A DNA stretch of 64,000 bases from Paenibacillus dendritiformis (GTDB lineage: Bacteria; Bacillota; Bacilli; Paenibacillales; Paenibacillaceae), in contig NZ_AP025344.1 in assembly GCF_021654795.1 (NCBI RefSeq), forward strand, positions 6,253,501 through 6,317,500, read 5' to 3'. Numbering within the stretch: the first letter of the stretch is position 1; every line of letters begins with the position of its first letter. Positions 45,692 through 54,953 of this stretch are shown one piece after another. The notes beneath the pieces are model-generated. The model was not told the origin of the DNA, made no database searches, and was given only the letters and a program-made list of their open reading frames with translations. The translations under genes were made by a program, and so were the position numbers.

Positions 45692-45796
45692 CGCTTACTC
45701 CATACGCGTACCAGTTTGCTTCCTCCGCGGGCAAGCTGACTCCATGCGTGCACCATCCAGCTTCACGCAGGGACCAGCTTGCCCTGACCTAACCTG
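45692..45796. repeat. Degenerate 21-bp tandem repeat, about five units
   Basis: Units at 45692, 45713, 45734, 45755 and 45776 align as roughly AGCTTACTCCATGCGTGCACC with several mismatches each. No gene is involved. It directly follows the dispersed repeat and precedes the rsmG terminator. Confidence 0.45.
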
Positions 45797-45826
45797 GCCT
45801 GCCTTCCCCGGCCCCGCGATCATAAG

Positions 45827-45887
45827 AAAAAGACTGTCGACAGGACTTTGTCGACAGTCTGAGGAGCCGGCACAAACGCCGGCTCCT
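45827..45887 (-). terminator. Double hairpin terminator after rsmG
   Basis: On the minus strand GGAGCCGGC / GCCGGCTCC comes first, then AGACTGTCGAC / GTCGACAGTCT (11 bp) followed by TTTTTC. Confidence 0.85.
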
Positions 45888-45892
45888 TTCCT

Positions 45893-46615
45893 TTATTGTA
45901 TCGGCGCCTTCAACGGCATGCCCGGCTTGCGCGGGTATGCTTTGGGCGTCGGTCCTTTTTTGGCAATCAAAATGATATGGCGCTCCGATCGCTCCACCGG
46001 CAGGGTGAGCTTGTGATCCGCCAGGAAGGAGCCTTGCATCACCTGCAGGCTCTTCCCCGCCTCGGCGATCTCTTCGGCCGGATTCGTCCCCTTCATCGCC
46101 GCGAACAGGCCGCCCGTCTTCACGAACGGAAGGCAGAATTCGTTCAGCACATTGAGGCGGGCGACGGCGCGGGCCGTGACGAGATCGAACCGATCCCGGT
46201 ATTGCGGCTTGCGCGCCATCTCCTCCGCCCGGCCATGAATGCATTCCACCCCGGTCAGACCGAGTTCCTGCACCAGATAATTCAAGAACTGAATCCGCTT
46301 GTTCAGCGAGTCCACAATCGTCAGCTGGACATGCGGGAACAGGATATGAAGCGGAATGCCCGGGAACCCTGCTCCCGAGCCGATATCGGCCATGGTGACG
46401 ATATCCTCCATGTTGACGTGGGCCGCCAGCAGCAGCGAATCATAGAAATGCTTCTCATATACTTTATCCCGCTCGGTAATCCCGGTCAGGTTCATCTTCT
46501 CGTTCCACTCAACTAAGATATGGAAGTATTGTTCGAACTGCTCCCGCTGCCGTTCCGTAAGCGTCCATCCGTGCCCGGCCAGCCAGCCGGCAAACTGTTC
46601 TTGTACGGCATCCAT
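45893..46615 (-). CDS. rsmG: 16S rRNA (guanine527-N7)-methyltransferase
   Basis: 240 residues of the GidB fold: MNLTGITERDKVYEKHFYDSL, the SAM motif MADIGSGAGFPGIPL and VTARAVARL. It methylates G527 of 16S rRNA. It follows mnmG, as usual near origins. Confidence 0.96.
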   Translation of the reverse strand: MDAVQEQFAGWLAGHGWTLTERQREQFEQYFHILVEWNEKMNLTGITERDKVYEKHFYDSLLLAAHVNMEDIVTMADIGSGAGFPGIPLHILFPHVQLTIVDSLNKRIQFLNYLVQELGLTGVECIHGRAEEMARKPQYRDRFDLVTARAVARLNVLNEFCLPFVKTGGLFAAMKGTNPAEEIAEAGKSLQVMQGSFLADHKLTLPVERSERHIILIAKKGPTPKAYPRKPGMPLKAPIQ

Positions 46616-46672
46616 AAGCTTGAATCTCTCCGTCCCTCATATGAAATCCCGCCCTTGGCGAGCAGAGCAGGC

Positions 46673-48580
46673 CTAGCCGTTGCGGACTTCCTCCTGCTTG
46701 GCCGCCGTGACGCGGTTGTAGTGTTCGATATAGACAAGCAGGATGGAAATATCCGCCGGCGTCACCCCGGAGATCCGGGACGCCTGACCGATAGAGATCG
46801 GCCGCACCTTTTCCAGGCGCTGCTTCGCCTCGGAAGCGATGCCCTGCACATCCTGATAGTCGATATCGGCCGGAATCAGCTTCTTCTCCATCTTCTGCAG
46901 CTTCTCCACATGCAGAAGCTGCTTCTCGATGTAGCCGGCATACTTAATCTGAATCTCGACCTGCTCCTTCATCTCGTCATCCAGTTCATACGGAGATGGG
47001 AACAGCTTCTCGACCTGAGCGTAGGCCACTTCAGGACGACGCAGCAGCGTAATCGCGTCGCAGCCGTTCACCAGCGGGGCCGATCCCGCTTCGGCGAGCA
47101 TCGCCTGCACCGCTTCATCCGGCTTCACCTTCGTCTCGCGCAGCCGTTCCATTTCCCGCTCGACGAGCTCCATCTTCCGCTGGAAGGCCGCATGGCGCTC
47201 TTCGCTAATCAAGCCGATCTCATAGCCGATAGGCGTCAGACGAATGTCCGCATTGTCATGCCGGAGCAGCAGACGGTATTCAGCCCGGGACGTCAGCAGA
47301 CGATAAGGCTCCATCGTCCCCTTCGTCACGAGATCGTCAATCAAGACGCCGATATAGCCTTGCGAGCGGTCCAGAATGACCGGCGGCTTGCCCTGAATCT
47401 TGCGCGCCGCATTAATTCCGGCCATAATGCCCTGCGCGGCCGCTTCTTCATACCCGGATGTTCCGTTGATCTGGCCGGCCGTGTACAGATTCTCGACCAG
47501 CTTCGTCTCCAACGTCGGCCAGAGCTGCGTCGGCACGACCGCATCGTATTCGATGGCATAGCCGGTGCGCATCATTTCGGCTTTTTCCAACCCGGGAACC
47601 GAGCGGATCATCTGCAGTTGAACGTCCTCCGGCATGCTGGTAGACAGCCCTTGAACGTAATACTCCGCCGTATTTTTCCCCTCCGGCTCCAGGAAAATCT
47701 GATGCTTCGGCTTGTCGGCGAAGCGGACGATTTTATCCTCGATCGATGGACAATAACGCGGTCCGGTCCCCTCGATGACGCCGGAGAACATCGGCGCCCG
47801 GTGCAGGTTCTCGTTAATAATCCGGTGCGTCTCCTCCGACGTATAGGTCAGCCAGCACGGAAGCTGTTCATTATCCGAGGATTTCGTCTCATAGGAGAAG
47901 AACTTCGGATGCTCATCCCCCGGCTGAATCTCCGTCTTCGAGAAATCAATGAACTGCTTATTGATGCGCGGCGGCGTCCCGGTCTTGAAGCGCACCATCT
48001 CGAAGCCCAGCTTGCGCAGGTTCTCCGACAGCTTGACCGATGGCTGCTGATTGTTCGGGCCGCTCTCGTACATCAGCTCGCCGATAATAATTTTGCCGCG
48101 CAAATACGTCCCGGTCGTCAGCACGACCGCCTTCGCCGTATAGCGGGCGCCGGATTTCGTCTCGACGCCGACGCATTTGCCGTCCTCCACGAGCAGTTCC
48201 TCCACCATGCCCTGGCGAAGGGTCAGATTCGGCGTCGATTCCACCGTTTCCTTCATCGCCTGCTGGTACAGCACCTTATCCGCCTGCGCGCGCAGCGCGT
48301 GCACCGCCGGTCCTTTGCCTGTATTCAGCATGCGCATTTGAATGAAGGTTTTGTCGATATTGCGGCCCATCTCGCCGCCCAAGGCGTCGATCTCGCGCAC
48401 GACATGGCCTTTGGCCGGCCCCCCGATCGAGGGGTTGCACGGCATGAAGGCCACCATATCCAGATTAATCGTCAACAGCAGCGTATTGCAGCCCATCCGG
48501 GCCGTCGCCAAGGCCGACTCGCAGCCGGCGTGTCCGGCGCCGATGACGATAACATCATAATGTCCTGCATCGAATGGCAT
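46673..48580 (-). CDS. mnmG: tRNA U34 carboxymethylaminomethyl modification enzyme MnmG
   Basis: 635 residues. FAD-binding GAGHAGCESALA at about 14-25, PCNPSIGGPAKGH and the C-terminal helical domain (KYAGYIEKQL, then ISIGQASRISGVTPADI) are characteristic. It works with MnmE on wobble uridines. It follows mnmE by 36 bp. Confidence 0.97.
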   Translation of the reverse strand: MPFDAGHYDVIVIGAGHAGCESALATARMGCNTLLLTINLDMVAFMPCNPSIGGPAKGHVVREIDALGGEMGRNIDKTFIQMRMLNTGKGPAVHALRAQADKVLYQQAMKETVESTPNLTLRQGMVEELLVEDGKCVGVETKSGARYTAKAVVLTTGTYLRGKIIIGELMYESGPNNQQPSVKLSENLRKLGFEMVRFKTGTPPRINKQFIDFSKTEIQPGDEHPKFFSYETKSSDNEQLPCWLTYTSEETHRIINENLHRAPMFSGVIEGTGPRYCPSIEDKIVRFADKPKHQIFLEPEGKNTAEYYVQGLSTSMPEDVQLQMIRSVPGLEKAEMMRTGYAIEYDAVVPTQLWPTLETKLVENLYTAGQINGTSGYEEAAAQGIMAGINAARKIQGKPPVILDRSQGYIGVLIDDLVTKGTMEPYRLLTSRAEYRLLLRHDNADIRLTPIGYEIGLISEERHAAFQRKMELVEREMERLRETKVKPDEAVQAMLAEAGSAPLVNGCDAITLLRRPEVAYAQVEKLFPSPYELDDEMKEQVEIQIKYAGYIEKQLLHVEKLQKMEKKLIPADIDYQDVQGIASEAKQRLEKVRPISIGQASRISGVTPADISILLVYIEHYNRVTAAKQEEVRNG

Positions 48581-48616
48581 CGTATCCCTCCTCTATTCCC
48601 ATCTTCGTCCCGCCTT

Positions 48617-49993
48617 TTATTTGCCGAGGCAGAATTGAGAAAATATTTGATCAATCAGCGAATCGCCCACGGCATCGCCGATAATTTCACCTAACTGCTC
48701 CCAGGCCGACCGGACATCGATCTGAATCATATCGATCGGAATGCCCTGGCGGGAAGCGTCTATCGCGTCATCAAGCGCCTGGAGCGCCTTCTTCAGCAGC
48801 GCAATATGGCGCACGTTGCTCACATACGTCAAATCTCCGGCTTCGATGCCTCCGCTGAAGAACAAGGTCGAGATCGCCTGCTCCAAGGCGTCCACGCCCT
48901 CCTGCTCCTTCGCCGACATGCGGACAATGGCGTCTGCGCCGAACGAAGCTTCCAGTTCGCTTATATCGATATGTTGAGGCAGATCCATTTTATTCACAAT
49001 CACAATGACTTGTCTACCCACAAATTCCTTCATCCATTCCCGCTCATCCTCATGCAGCGGCTCATTGTTATTCACAACGAACAGAATCAGATCCGCCTCC
49101 AGCAGGGCGCTGCGAGAACGCTCGACGCCGAGGCGCTCGACGACATCCGTCGTCTCCCGGATACCGGCCGTATCCAGCAAGCGAAGCGGAATGCCGTTAA
49201 TGGTGACGAATTCCTCGATCACGTCGCGTGTCGTGCCCGGAATATCCGTGACAATCGCCTTGTTATCGCGGGCCAGCGTATTGAGCAGCGAGGACTTCCC
49301 TACATTCGGTCGCCCCACGATTGCCGTTACGATGCCCTCTCTTAATATTTTCCCCTCGGAGGCCGTCTTTAACAGCTGTTCAATCTCTTTTCTGACTTGG
49401 CCGCATTTCTCCTGGATGAACGCGCTCGTCAATTCTTCCACGTCATGCTCCGGATAATCGATATTCACCTCGATATGAGCCAGCGTCTCGATCAGGGTAT
49501 GGCGCAGCGCATTGATTTTCTTCGACAGATGGCCCTGCACCTGCTTCATCGCCACGGAGAAAGCCCGATCCGACTTCGAGCGAATCAGGTCAATGACCGC
49601 CTCCGCCTGCGACAAATCAATGCGCCCGTTCAAGAACGCGCGCTTCGTGAACTCCCCTGGCTCCGCCGGCCGAATCTCCTGCTCCAGCAGCAGATCCATC
49701 ACCTTGCGAATCGAGATCATCCCTCCGTGCGTATTGATCTCGACCACATCCTCCGTCGTGAACGAGCGCGGCGCCCGCATCACGTTCACCAGCACCTCCT
49801 CGACCCGCTCCCCGGTCTTCGGATCGACGATATGGCCGTAATGAATCGTATGCGTCTTCGCCTCGGTCAGCTTCACCTTGGAGCGGAACAGCTTCTCCAC
49901 TTCCTTGAGCGCGCCTTCCCCGCTCACCCGAATCACCGCGATTCCGCCCTCGCCCAACGGCGTCGAGACGGCTGCAATCGTATCGTACATCAT
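48617..49993 (-). CDS. mnmE: tRNA modification GTPase MnmE
   Basis: 458 residues: N-terminal folate-binding domain (YDTIAAVSTPLGEGGIAVIRVSG), a helical domain and an inserted G domain with GRPNVGKSSLLN (about 227-238), DIPGTTRD and NKMD, ending with the catalytic C455 in CLGK. AGGAGGGAG precedes the ATG at 49993. Confidence 0.97.
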   Translation of the reverse strand: MMYDTIAAVSTPLGEGGIAVIRVSGEGALKEVEKLFRSKVKLTEAKTHTIHYGHIVDPKTGERVEEVLVNVMRAPRSFTTEDVVEINTHGGMISIRKVMDLLLEQEIRPAEPGEFTKRAFLNGRIDLSQAEAVIDLIRSKSDRAFSVAMKQVQGHLSKKINALRHTLIETLAHIEVNIDYPEHDVEELTSAFIQEKCGQVRKEIEQLLKTASEGKILREGIVTAIVGRPNVGKSSLLNTLARDNKAIVTDIPGTTRDVIEEFVTINGIPLRLLDTAGIRETTDVVERLGVERSRSALLEADLILFVVNNNEPLHEDEREWMKEFVGRQVIVIVNKMDLPQHIDISELEASFGADAIVRMSAKEQEGVDALEQAISTLFFSGGIEAGDLTYVSNVRHIALLKKALQALDDAIDASRQGIPIDMIQIDVRSAWEQLGEIIGDAVGDSLIDQIFSQFCLGK

Positions 49994-50159
49994 GGGAACT
50001 CCCTCCTGTCTTCGCACATGCTTCTATCCTGTACGTATACCGGACATTGAATTTTGTTAAAAAAAAGCAATGATTACCCCCGGCATAGGCGCAATCATTG
50101 CGTTCGTGCTTGAATTCCACGTCTATTAATAGTGAATATTCCAATAATACCATTGCGGC

Positions 50160-50912
50160 TTATTTTACGGAAATTACGATGCGCCGATTCGGCTCCTCGC
50201 CCTTGCTGTAGGTCTTCACTTTCGGATGATCCTGCAGCTTGGCATGAATAATCTTCCGCTCCTGCGGCGTCATCGGCTCCAGCACGACATCCTGGTGGTT
50301 GCGAACCGCCTTGTTCGCCAACCGGTCAGCCAGCGCTTCCAGCGTCTTCTTCCGTCGCTCTCGAAACTGCTCTGCATCAAGAATAATTCGAAGGTGGTGC
50401 TTAGAATAACGGTTAGCGACCAGACTCGTCAAATATTGCAGCGAGTCCAATGTCTGGCCCCGGCGCCCGATAAGGAGCCCGAGATCAGGTCCGCTAATGT
50501 CGAACGTCACGGTATCCTTGCGCTTGCGCACGGATACGTCCACTTCCAATCCCATCGCGCGGGCGGCGTCGATAACGAACCGCTTCGACTCTTCGATTGG
50601 ATCGGGGCCCTGCTCCGCGGCCTCTTCGGCTGCGGCTTCGGCGGCCGGCATCGCCGCCACTTCCGCCAGCTTCGCTTTCACTTCCGGCGCGGCCGGGGCA
50701 GGAGTGGCCTCCGGCGCCGGTACAGGCGCCTCCGGCTTCTCAAGCAGCGTAAGCTCCACGGTAGCCGGGCGCACCCCAATCAAGCCGAACAATCCGCGCG
50801 AGGGCTTCTCCAATACGCGGACGGTGACGCGCTCCTCCGTCACCTTCCATTGTGCCAATCCGTTTTTTATTGCATCTTCGATAGTTTTTCCCGATACAAT
50901 CAGCGTGTTCAT
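50160..50912 (-). CDS. jag: RNA-binding protein Jag/KhpB (SpoIIIJ-associated)
   Basis: 250 residues: an N-terminal Jag_N domain (about 1-52), an Ala/Glu/Pro-rich linker (about 55-100), a KH domain (DISGPDLGLLIGRRGQTLDSLQ) and an R3H domain (RERRKKTLEALADRLANKAV..RKIIHA). Its ATG overlaps the yidC stop by 4 nt. Confidence 0.95.
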   Translation of the reverse strand: MNTLIVSGKTIEDAIKNGLAQWKVTEERVTVRVLEKPSRGLFGLIGVRPATVELTLLEKPEAPVPAPEATPAPAAPEVKAKLAEVAAMPAAEAAAEEAAEQGPDPIEESKRFVIDAARAMGLEVDVSVRKRKDTVTFDISGPDLGLLIGRRGQTLDSLQYLTSLVANRYSKHHLRIILDAEQFRERRKKTLEALADRLANKAVRNHQDVVLEPMTPQERKIIHAKLQDHPKVKTYSKGEEPNRRIVISVK

Positions 50913-51682
50913 TTCGCCGGACTGACCTCCTTATCATTGTTGCGATAGAGGAAAAAGTTCTGGACAATCGTGAACAAGTTGCTATATACCCAATACAGCG
51001 GCAGCGCCGCCGGGAAGTTGATCGACATGACAAAAATCAAGATTGGGAACACGTACAGCATGAACTGCATCGGATTCGGCCCTTTTTGCTGCGCCGTCAT
51101 CATCTTCGTCTGAACGAACGAGGTCAGAGCAGCGATGATCGGAAGCACGTAGTACGGGTCGGTTTGTCCCAATTTGAGCCATAAAAACGTATGCTCGCGA
51201 ATCTCCGAGTTCAGATAAATCGAGTTGTACAGGGCGATAAATACCGGCATCTGAACAATCATCGGCAAGCAGCCGGCCAGTGGATTGACATTATGCTGCT
51301 GGAACAGCTTCATCGTCTCTTCTTGCTGCTTTTGCGGATTGTCGCCATACTTCTTCTTAATCTCGGCAAGCTTCGGCTGCAGCTTCTGCATCTCCTTCGA
51401 GCTGCGCATCTGCTTCACGGTAAGCGGTAAAATAAGAGACCGGACAATAATCGTAAGCAGCAATATGGCGAGGCCGTATTCTCCCTGGAACCATCCTGCA
51501 AACGTATCCAGAGCTAACGAGAAATAATAAACGACGTTGCGCTCCCAGAAGTTCCCTTGCAGCAGGTCCTCTGTCTTCAATGTCGTGGTCGATGTCGTAC
51601 ATCCGGTCAGTACGACCAGCAGCAGCACAGATACCGCCACGAAGAGCCATTTACGATTATGCAACAACTTCTTCAGCGACAA
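50909..51682 (-). CDS. yidC: Membrane insertase YidC/SpoIIIJ
   Basis: 257 residues from a TTG at 51682, chosen because GAGAGGAG lies 9 nt upstream; the frame is open to 51739 but that extension would bury the signal. A lipoprotein signal ends at C28 (LTGC), then five membrane segments with the YidC core IIVRSLILPLTVKQM and MPVFIALYNSIY. It inserts membrane proteins and, in its SpoIIIJ role, supports forespore sigma-G activity. Confidence 0.94.
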   Translation of the reverse strand: MSLKKLLHNRKWLFVAVSVLLLVVLTGCTTSTTTLKTEDLLQGNFWERNVVYYFSLALDTFAGWFQGEYGLAILLLTIIVRSLILPLTVKQMRSSKEMQKLQPKLAEIKKKYGDNPQKQQEETMKLFQQHNVNPLAGCLPMIVQMPVFIALYNSIYLNSEIREHTFLWLKLGQTDPYYVLPIIAALTSFVQTKMMTAQQKGPNPMQFMLYVFPILIFVMSINFPAALPLYWVYSNLFTIVQNFFLYRNNDKEVSPAK

Positions 51683-51776
51683 TAGCAAAAACTCCTCTCT
51701 TGAACCATCCGATTCCAAAGTAAATATATCATATTTCAAACGCTAAAGGAAACGATCCAAGCCGCTCTAATCTTGC

Positions 51777-52118
51777 CTATTGCTTGAACACGGATCCCTT
51801 GCGCATCACATGCTGCACGCTCTTCGTCAATTGATCGTAATTCATCTCCGTCGCGCCTTTGCGGACGATGAAAATCAAATCGACATGATCGATAATCCGA
51901 TCGGCCTCACGCCTCACAATCTCTTTAATCATTCGCCGCATGCGATTGCGCATGACCGCATTTCCGATCTTCTTGCTGGCGGAGACCCCTACGCGGAACC
52001 GCTCCACCTGCGGACGATGGAAAACATATAAGACCAGCTGATGATTGGCGAACGAACGGCCGTATCGGTATACCCGGGAAAAATCGGATCGGTCCCGCAA
52101 CCGGTACTTTTTCTGCAC
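51777..52118 (-). CDS. rnpA: Ribonuclease P protein component
   Basis: 113 residues, basic, GTG start. RLRDRSDFSRVYRYGRSF and the RNR-type motif GNAVMRNRMRRMIKEIVR are conserved. It binds RNase P RNA for 5' tRNA maturation. It is 342 bp from rpmH and separated from it by a terminator. Confidence 0.96.
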   Translation of the reverse strand: MQKKYRLRDRSDFSRVYRYGRSFANHQLVLYVFHRPQVERFRVGVSASKKIGNAVMRNRMRRMIKEIVRREADRIIDHVDLIFIVRKGATEMNYDQLTKSVQHVMRKGSVFKQ

Positions 52119-52420
52119 GTGCTTACTCCTGCCCTTCTTACGAAGCCTGCATGAATCTCTGCCGGCATTCCATTAACCAAGTATGTGCTTCCGCCAGGCG
52201 GAATAAACGCGCCCCGGCCGCAGCCGGGAGCGGCATGGGAAATCGGAAGCAAGCAAAAAACGGCCATGATGCCCCCTTGCCGCCAGCCGGCCTTATCTGT
52301 CAGGACATTCATGGCTTCTTCTATACTGCTTGCAGACCGCCATCCTTCTTGACCCTCATATCGGATTCAACAGACTCTCTATTATAAATAGATGCGATTG
52401 ACTCGCGGCGGTCCCCTTTA
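52119..52420. other. Spacer between rpmH terminator and rnpA
   Basis: About 300 bp without a gene. It contains a TATAAT on the minus strand (52386-52381), a candidate -10 for rnpA without a clear -35, and a GC-rich hairpin CCCGGCTGCGGCCGGGG near 52210-52230. Confidence 0.45.
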
Positions 52421-52447
52421 AGAAAAAAAGACCACCGTGGTGGTCTT
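52421..52447 (-). terminator. Terminator of rpmH
   Basis: AAGACCAC-CACG-GTGGTCTT followed by TTTTTTC on the minus strand, starting 14 nt after the rpmH stop. Confidence 0.85.
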
Positions 52448-52460
52448 GCATTCACGCGTC

Positions 52461-52595
52461 TTATGCGCTCAGTACTTTTCTGCCTTTTTGACGACGAGCA
52501 GCAATAACCTTACGGCCGTTTTTCGTGCTCATTCTTTTACGGAAACCGTGAACTTTTTTGCGTTTGCTCACATTTGGCTTAAATGTTGGTTTCAA
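52461..52595 (-). CDS. rpmH: 50S ribosomal protein L34
   Basis: 44 residues, KPTFKPNVSKRKKVHGFRKR at the start and RRQKGRKVLSA at the end, the full L34 pattern. The start is a TTG at 52595 with GAGGAGGTG 8 nt upstream; no ATG or GTG is available in frame before the conserved N-terminus. Too short for usual length cut-offs. Confidence 0.96.
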   Translation of the reverse strand: MKPTFKPNVSKRKKVHGFRKRMSTKNGRKVIAARRQKGRKVLSA

Positions 52596-53393
52596 CGTAG
52601 CGCACCTCCTCGAATGAGATATGTCATGGGAGTCCCATTGATTGCGTCAGTTCACACTTTCGCACAAAATTCCTTTCTACATTTAAACAGAATACCTCTG
52701 AAAAGTCAATGATAACGTTAGGCACCCTCCTTCCTCTTTCTTCTTCTCCATAATAGAAAGTCCGCCTTCGGAACTTATCCGCAGCCCTGATTCGCGTTCC
52801 CGCCGCCATGAAGTTATTCACATGTGCAAAACCGTTGAGAAATCGACAGATTTCCATGACGACTTGTGCACAACTATTTATGCACAGTGTCCGTTTTTGT
52901 CGAATCACAAACAAGTTATAAACAATATCTAGTGGTGTATATAATTTTTGTACACAAGTTATTGAATTTGTGGATAATTATCGCGGTATCATTGAAAAAC
53001 AAGCCTTCTTCTGCTATGATTATATTGCTTTTCGGTTGTGAATAACCGTTGTGGATATTTATTTATCAACAACCTGTGGATAAAGTTGTGAACAACTCGA
53101 ATATAACGTTTATATACGGTTCGACATCTTCTTGATATTGTGGATAATCTATGATTCGAATCGCTATATCCCGACATCAGGCCCGTTCGCTTCGCGGCCA
53201 CGCGCAAGCCGAACGCCGTCATAACATGTCAGCATAGACCCCGACAATGCGCCCTTCTTTCATAAGGGCTTTCTGTGCCTTGGAGAGCCCTTATCGCGTC
53301 TTGTCGGGGCCCTTGTCCTTTTCATGGAACGGCGAAGCACGCCGGTTATCGCGTCAATGACGACGCAGAAGGTTTGAAGGAGTGAAACGATCT
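52596..53393. other. oriC: oriC, part 1: DnaA-box region upstream of dnaA
   Basis: Perfect TTATNCACA boxes: 52814-52822 and 52878-52886 (forward), 52969-52977, 53037-53045, 53075-53083 and 53139-53147 (reverse). One-mismatch boxes include 52864-52872, 53050-53058 and 53087-53095. The stretch is AT-rich and has no gene. It corresponds to the upstream half of the bipartite Bacillus-type origin. The hairpin AAGGGC..CTTT around 53260-53300 lies just before dnaA. Confidence 0.92.
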
Positions 53394-54749
53394 GTGGAGC
53401 GCCAAGCGAATGAACATTGGCAGGAAATATTGTCCGTCATCCAGACCAAGCTTAGCAAACCAAGCTTCGATACCTGGTTCAAAGCCACTCAAGCGGTCAA
53501 GTTTACGGACACGCAGCTACTGATTACCGCACCGACCACATTTGCGGTGGAATGGCTAGAAAGCCGCTATACGAAGCTGGTTAGCTCAACTATCTTAGAA
53601 ATTACGGGCAATCAGGTGGACGTCAAGTTCATCATCGAAGAGGCGGCCCATGCGGAACCGGACATTCCGCAGCCACAGAGTCCTCCGGCCCGCCCTGCCG
53701 TTCAGGATGAGCCGGCTTCGACCATGCTCAACCCCAAATATACGTTCGATACATTCGTCATCGGCTCGAACAACCGCTTCGCCCATGCCGCTTCGCTCGC
53801 GGTGGCGGAAGCGCCGGCCAAAGCATATAACCCGTTGTTCCTCTATGGGGGCGTCGGGCTGGGCAAGACCCACTTGATGCATGCGATCGGCCACTACATT
53901 TTAGAGCATAATCCGGCGAGCCGCGTCGTATATACCACTTCCGAGAAGTTCACCAATGAATTCATCAATGCGATCCGGGATAACCGGGGGGAGAGCTTCC
54001 GCAATAAATACCGGAATGTCGACATTTTGCTCATCGACGACATTCAGTTTCTCGCCGGCAAGGAATCGACGCAGGAGGAATTTTTCCATACCTTCAATGC
54101 GCTTCATAACGAAAATAAACAGATCGTGATCTCCAGCGATCGTCCGCCCAAAGAGATCGAAACGTTGGAAGAACGGCTTCGTTCCCGGTTCGAATGGGGC
54201 TTGATCACCGATATTCAGCCTCCGGATTTGGAGACCAGAATCGCGATCCTGCGCAAAAAGGCGAAGGCGGAGAACCTCGATATCCCGAATGAAGCGATGG
54301 GCTATATCGCGAATCAGATCAACACGAACATTCGTGAGCTGGAAGGGGCGCTGACCCGGGTCGTCGCGTTCTCGACGATGACGAACCAGGATATCACGAC
54401 CCACCTGGCGGCGGAAGCGCTGAAGGACATCATTCCTTCCAGCCGTCCGCGCATGATTACGATACAGGATATCCAGCAGAAGGTAGGCGAGTTCTACGGG
54501 CTGAAGATGGAGGATTTCAAGGCCCGGAAGCGAACGAAGGCCGTCGCGTTCCCGCGGCAGATCGCCATGTATCTCTCCCGCGAACTAACCGATTACTCCC
54601 TGCCCAAGATAGGGGAAGCCTTCGGCGGCCGGGACCATACGACGGTCATCCATGCGCACGAAAAAATTACCCAGAACATTCAGCAAGATCAGGAATTATA
54701 CAAAGTGATTCAGAACCTAATCGATAAAATCAAAAATCCGACGCTGTGA
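53394..54749 (+). CDS. dnaA: Chromosomal replication initiator DnaA
   Basis: 451 residues from the GTG at 53394, which is 10 nt after AAGGAG; the GTG at 53382 overlaps that site. Domain I (about 1-80, LSKPSFDTWFKATQAV), a short domain II, AAA+ domain III with GGVGLGKTHL (about 150-160) and LLIDDIQFLAG, and the domain IV signature GGRDHTTVIHAHEKI. It binds the boxes on both sides of its own gene. Confidence 0.97.
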   Translation: MERQANEHWQEILSVIQTKLSKPSFDTWFKATQAVKFTDTQLLITAPTTFAVEWLESRYTKLVSSTILEITGNQVDVKFIIEEAAHAEPDIPQPQSPPARPAVQDEPASTMLNPKYTFDTFVIGSNNRFAHAASLAVAEAPAKAYNPLFLYGGVGLGKTHLMHAIGHYILEHNPASRVVYTTSEKFTNEFINAIRDNRGESFRNKYRNVDILLIDDIQFLAGKESTQEEFFHTFNALHNENKQIVISSDRPPKEIETLEERLRSRFEWGLITDIQPPDLETRIAILRKKAKAENLDIPNEAMGYIANQINTNIRELEGALTRVVAFSTMTNQDITTHLAAEALKDIIPSSRPRMITIQDIQQKVGEFYGLKMEDFKARKRTKAVAFPRQIAMYLSRELTDYSLPKIGEAFGGRDHTTVIHAHEKITQNIQQDQELYKVIQNLIDKIKNPTL

Positions 54750-54819
54750 ACAACATAAAAAGCCTATGCACAATCTATACACATGTGGATAGGCTTTACT
54801 TTATGCGCATTCCGGATAG

Positions 54820-54887
54820 TTATCCACATATTCAGCGCGCCTACTATTACTATTATTATTTTAAAAGATTAATATAGATCATCATAG
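54820..54887 (+). other. oriC: oriC, part 2: unwinding element with DnaA trios
   Basis: A perfect DnaA box TTATCCACA (54820-54828), a GC-rich step GCGCGCC (54835-54841), then TAC-TAT-TAC-TAT-TAT-TAT (54842-54859) and an AT-rich run. This box / GC / trinucleotide layout matches the basal unwinding system of the B. subtilis origin, where DnaA trios guide single-strand loading. Confidence 0.88.
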
Positions 54888-54953
54888 TAACGACACAAGC
54901 GATATCCGCTGCTCACGAATTGCAACGCACAATAGGCATTAAGGAGTGACGAC

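Noticed and set aside
46520..48694. 724-codon plus-strand frame
   Set aside because: Opposite mnmG and rsmG, both certain; no ribosome binding site or domain.
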